Source of the DNA: Pseudomonas canadensis
GTDB taxonomy: Bacteria; Pseudomonadota; Gammaproteobacteria; Pseudomonadales; Pseudomonadaceae
Direction of reading: 5' to 3'
DNA: 64,000 bases
Assembly (NCBI RefSeq): GCF_000503215.1
Contig: NZ_AYTD01000017.1
Coordinates: 372,001-436,000 of the forward strand
Numbering within the stretch: the stretch's first letter is position 1; each line of letters opens with the position of its first letter. Positions 63,859-64,000 of this stretch are shown here, one piece after another. Position numbers and translations under genes: made by a program. A model generated the notes under the pieces. The model saw nothing but the letters and a program-made list of their open reading frames with translations, made no database searches and had not been told where the DNA came from.

Positions 63859-64000
63859 ATGACATCCGTCACTCCTCAAATCCTGATCGAAGAAAGCAAG
63901 AAAATCGGCCAGCAATCCGCCGGCCAGACCCTCAAGGCGATCGCCAAAGCCTATCCCGGCAAGCTGTTCGGCACGCTGTCATTGGTTGCACTGGAAAATG
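63859..64000 (+). CDS. N-terminus of a probable membrane transporter, cut by window edge
   Basis: Only the first 47 codons are visible: MTSVTPQILIEESKKIG, then SAGQTLKAIAKAYPGKLFG and a hydrophobic start LSLVALEN. The style fits the cytosolic lead-in and first span of an ABC exporter or other membrane protein, but the visible part is too short to identify it. ATG at 63859, 112 bp from the TetR start, under the twin operators. Confidence 0.5.
   Translation, partial: MTSVTPQILIEESKKIGQQSAGQTLKAIAKAYPGKLFGTLSLVALEN

Overview
The window is chromosomal DNA of a Pseudomonas, most likely of the P. fluorescens group. Three things support this: high GC with strong G/C third-position bias; paired REP-type palindromes of the GGGCTTGCC/CCGGCAAGCC kind; and a gene order I recognise from the P. 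aeruginosa PAO1 stretch glpT-ubiD-rho-trxA-ppx-ppk-hemB-...-algP-algQ-dsb-hemYXDC-algR-argH-...-cyaA-rnk-cyaY-lysA-dapF-xerC-...-amtB-glnK-comM. The species-group assignment is inference; the synteny is from memory and was not searched.

Layout. 1-5 kb: the 3' end of glpT, then chaC, a TonB-dependent receptor and a small outer-membrane barrel, which appear to be inserted between glpT and its usual neighbour. 5-9.4 kb: a ferredoxin-type reductase in an operon with ubiD, then rho and trxA. 9.4-17.8 kb: an accessory block between trxA and ppx, holding a FadR-type regulator, a divergent amino-acid ABC importer and a four-gene chaperone-usher fimbrial operon. 18-23 kb: ppx and ppk converging on a large palindrome, then hemB. 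23-28.4 kb: a DedA protein, a membrane fatty-acid/sterol hydroxylase, elbB, a DUF188 protein and an FTR1 iron permease carrying a cytochrome c domain. 28.6-31.8 kb: four consecutive envelope genes (COG3014-like lipoprotein, YcfL-like lipoprotein, LpoB-like lipoprotein, CsgG-like protein). 31.9-39 kb: LysE and MscS proteins, an ABC-F ATPase, the repeat-rich histone-like algP, an FKBP isomerase, algQ and dsbB. 39-46 kb: the hemC-hemD-hemX-hemY operon, algR with no sensor kinase gene beside it, and argH. 46-52 kb: a glutathione transferase, two small conserved proteins, class I adenylate cyclase cyaA, rnk, a DUF1289 protein and cyaY. 52-57 kb: the lptM-lysA-dapF-DUF484-xerC-yigB run. 56.8-64 kb: sutA, a YjbQ protein, the amtB/glnK nitrogen pair, ubiK, an MFS transporter, comM, and a TetR regulator divergent from a gene cut by the window edge.

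Most of the window is core housekeeping: tetrapyrrole, lysine/diaminopimelate, arginine, polyphosphate, cAMP, transcription termination and nitrogen sensing. The parts that deserve a second look are the envelope quartet at 28.6-31.8 kb, the fimbrial operon with its intercistronic hairpin, the 39-bp repeats of algP, the absence of algZ/fimS, and several unannotated palindromes and direct repeats that look like operators. I found no rRNA, tRNA, CRISPR array, transposase or prophage. No clearly undescribed multi-gene system stands out beyond the envelope quartet, and its individual families are known.
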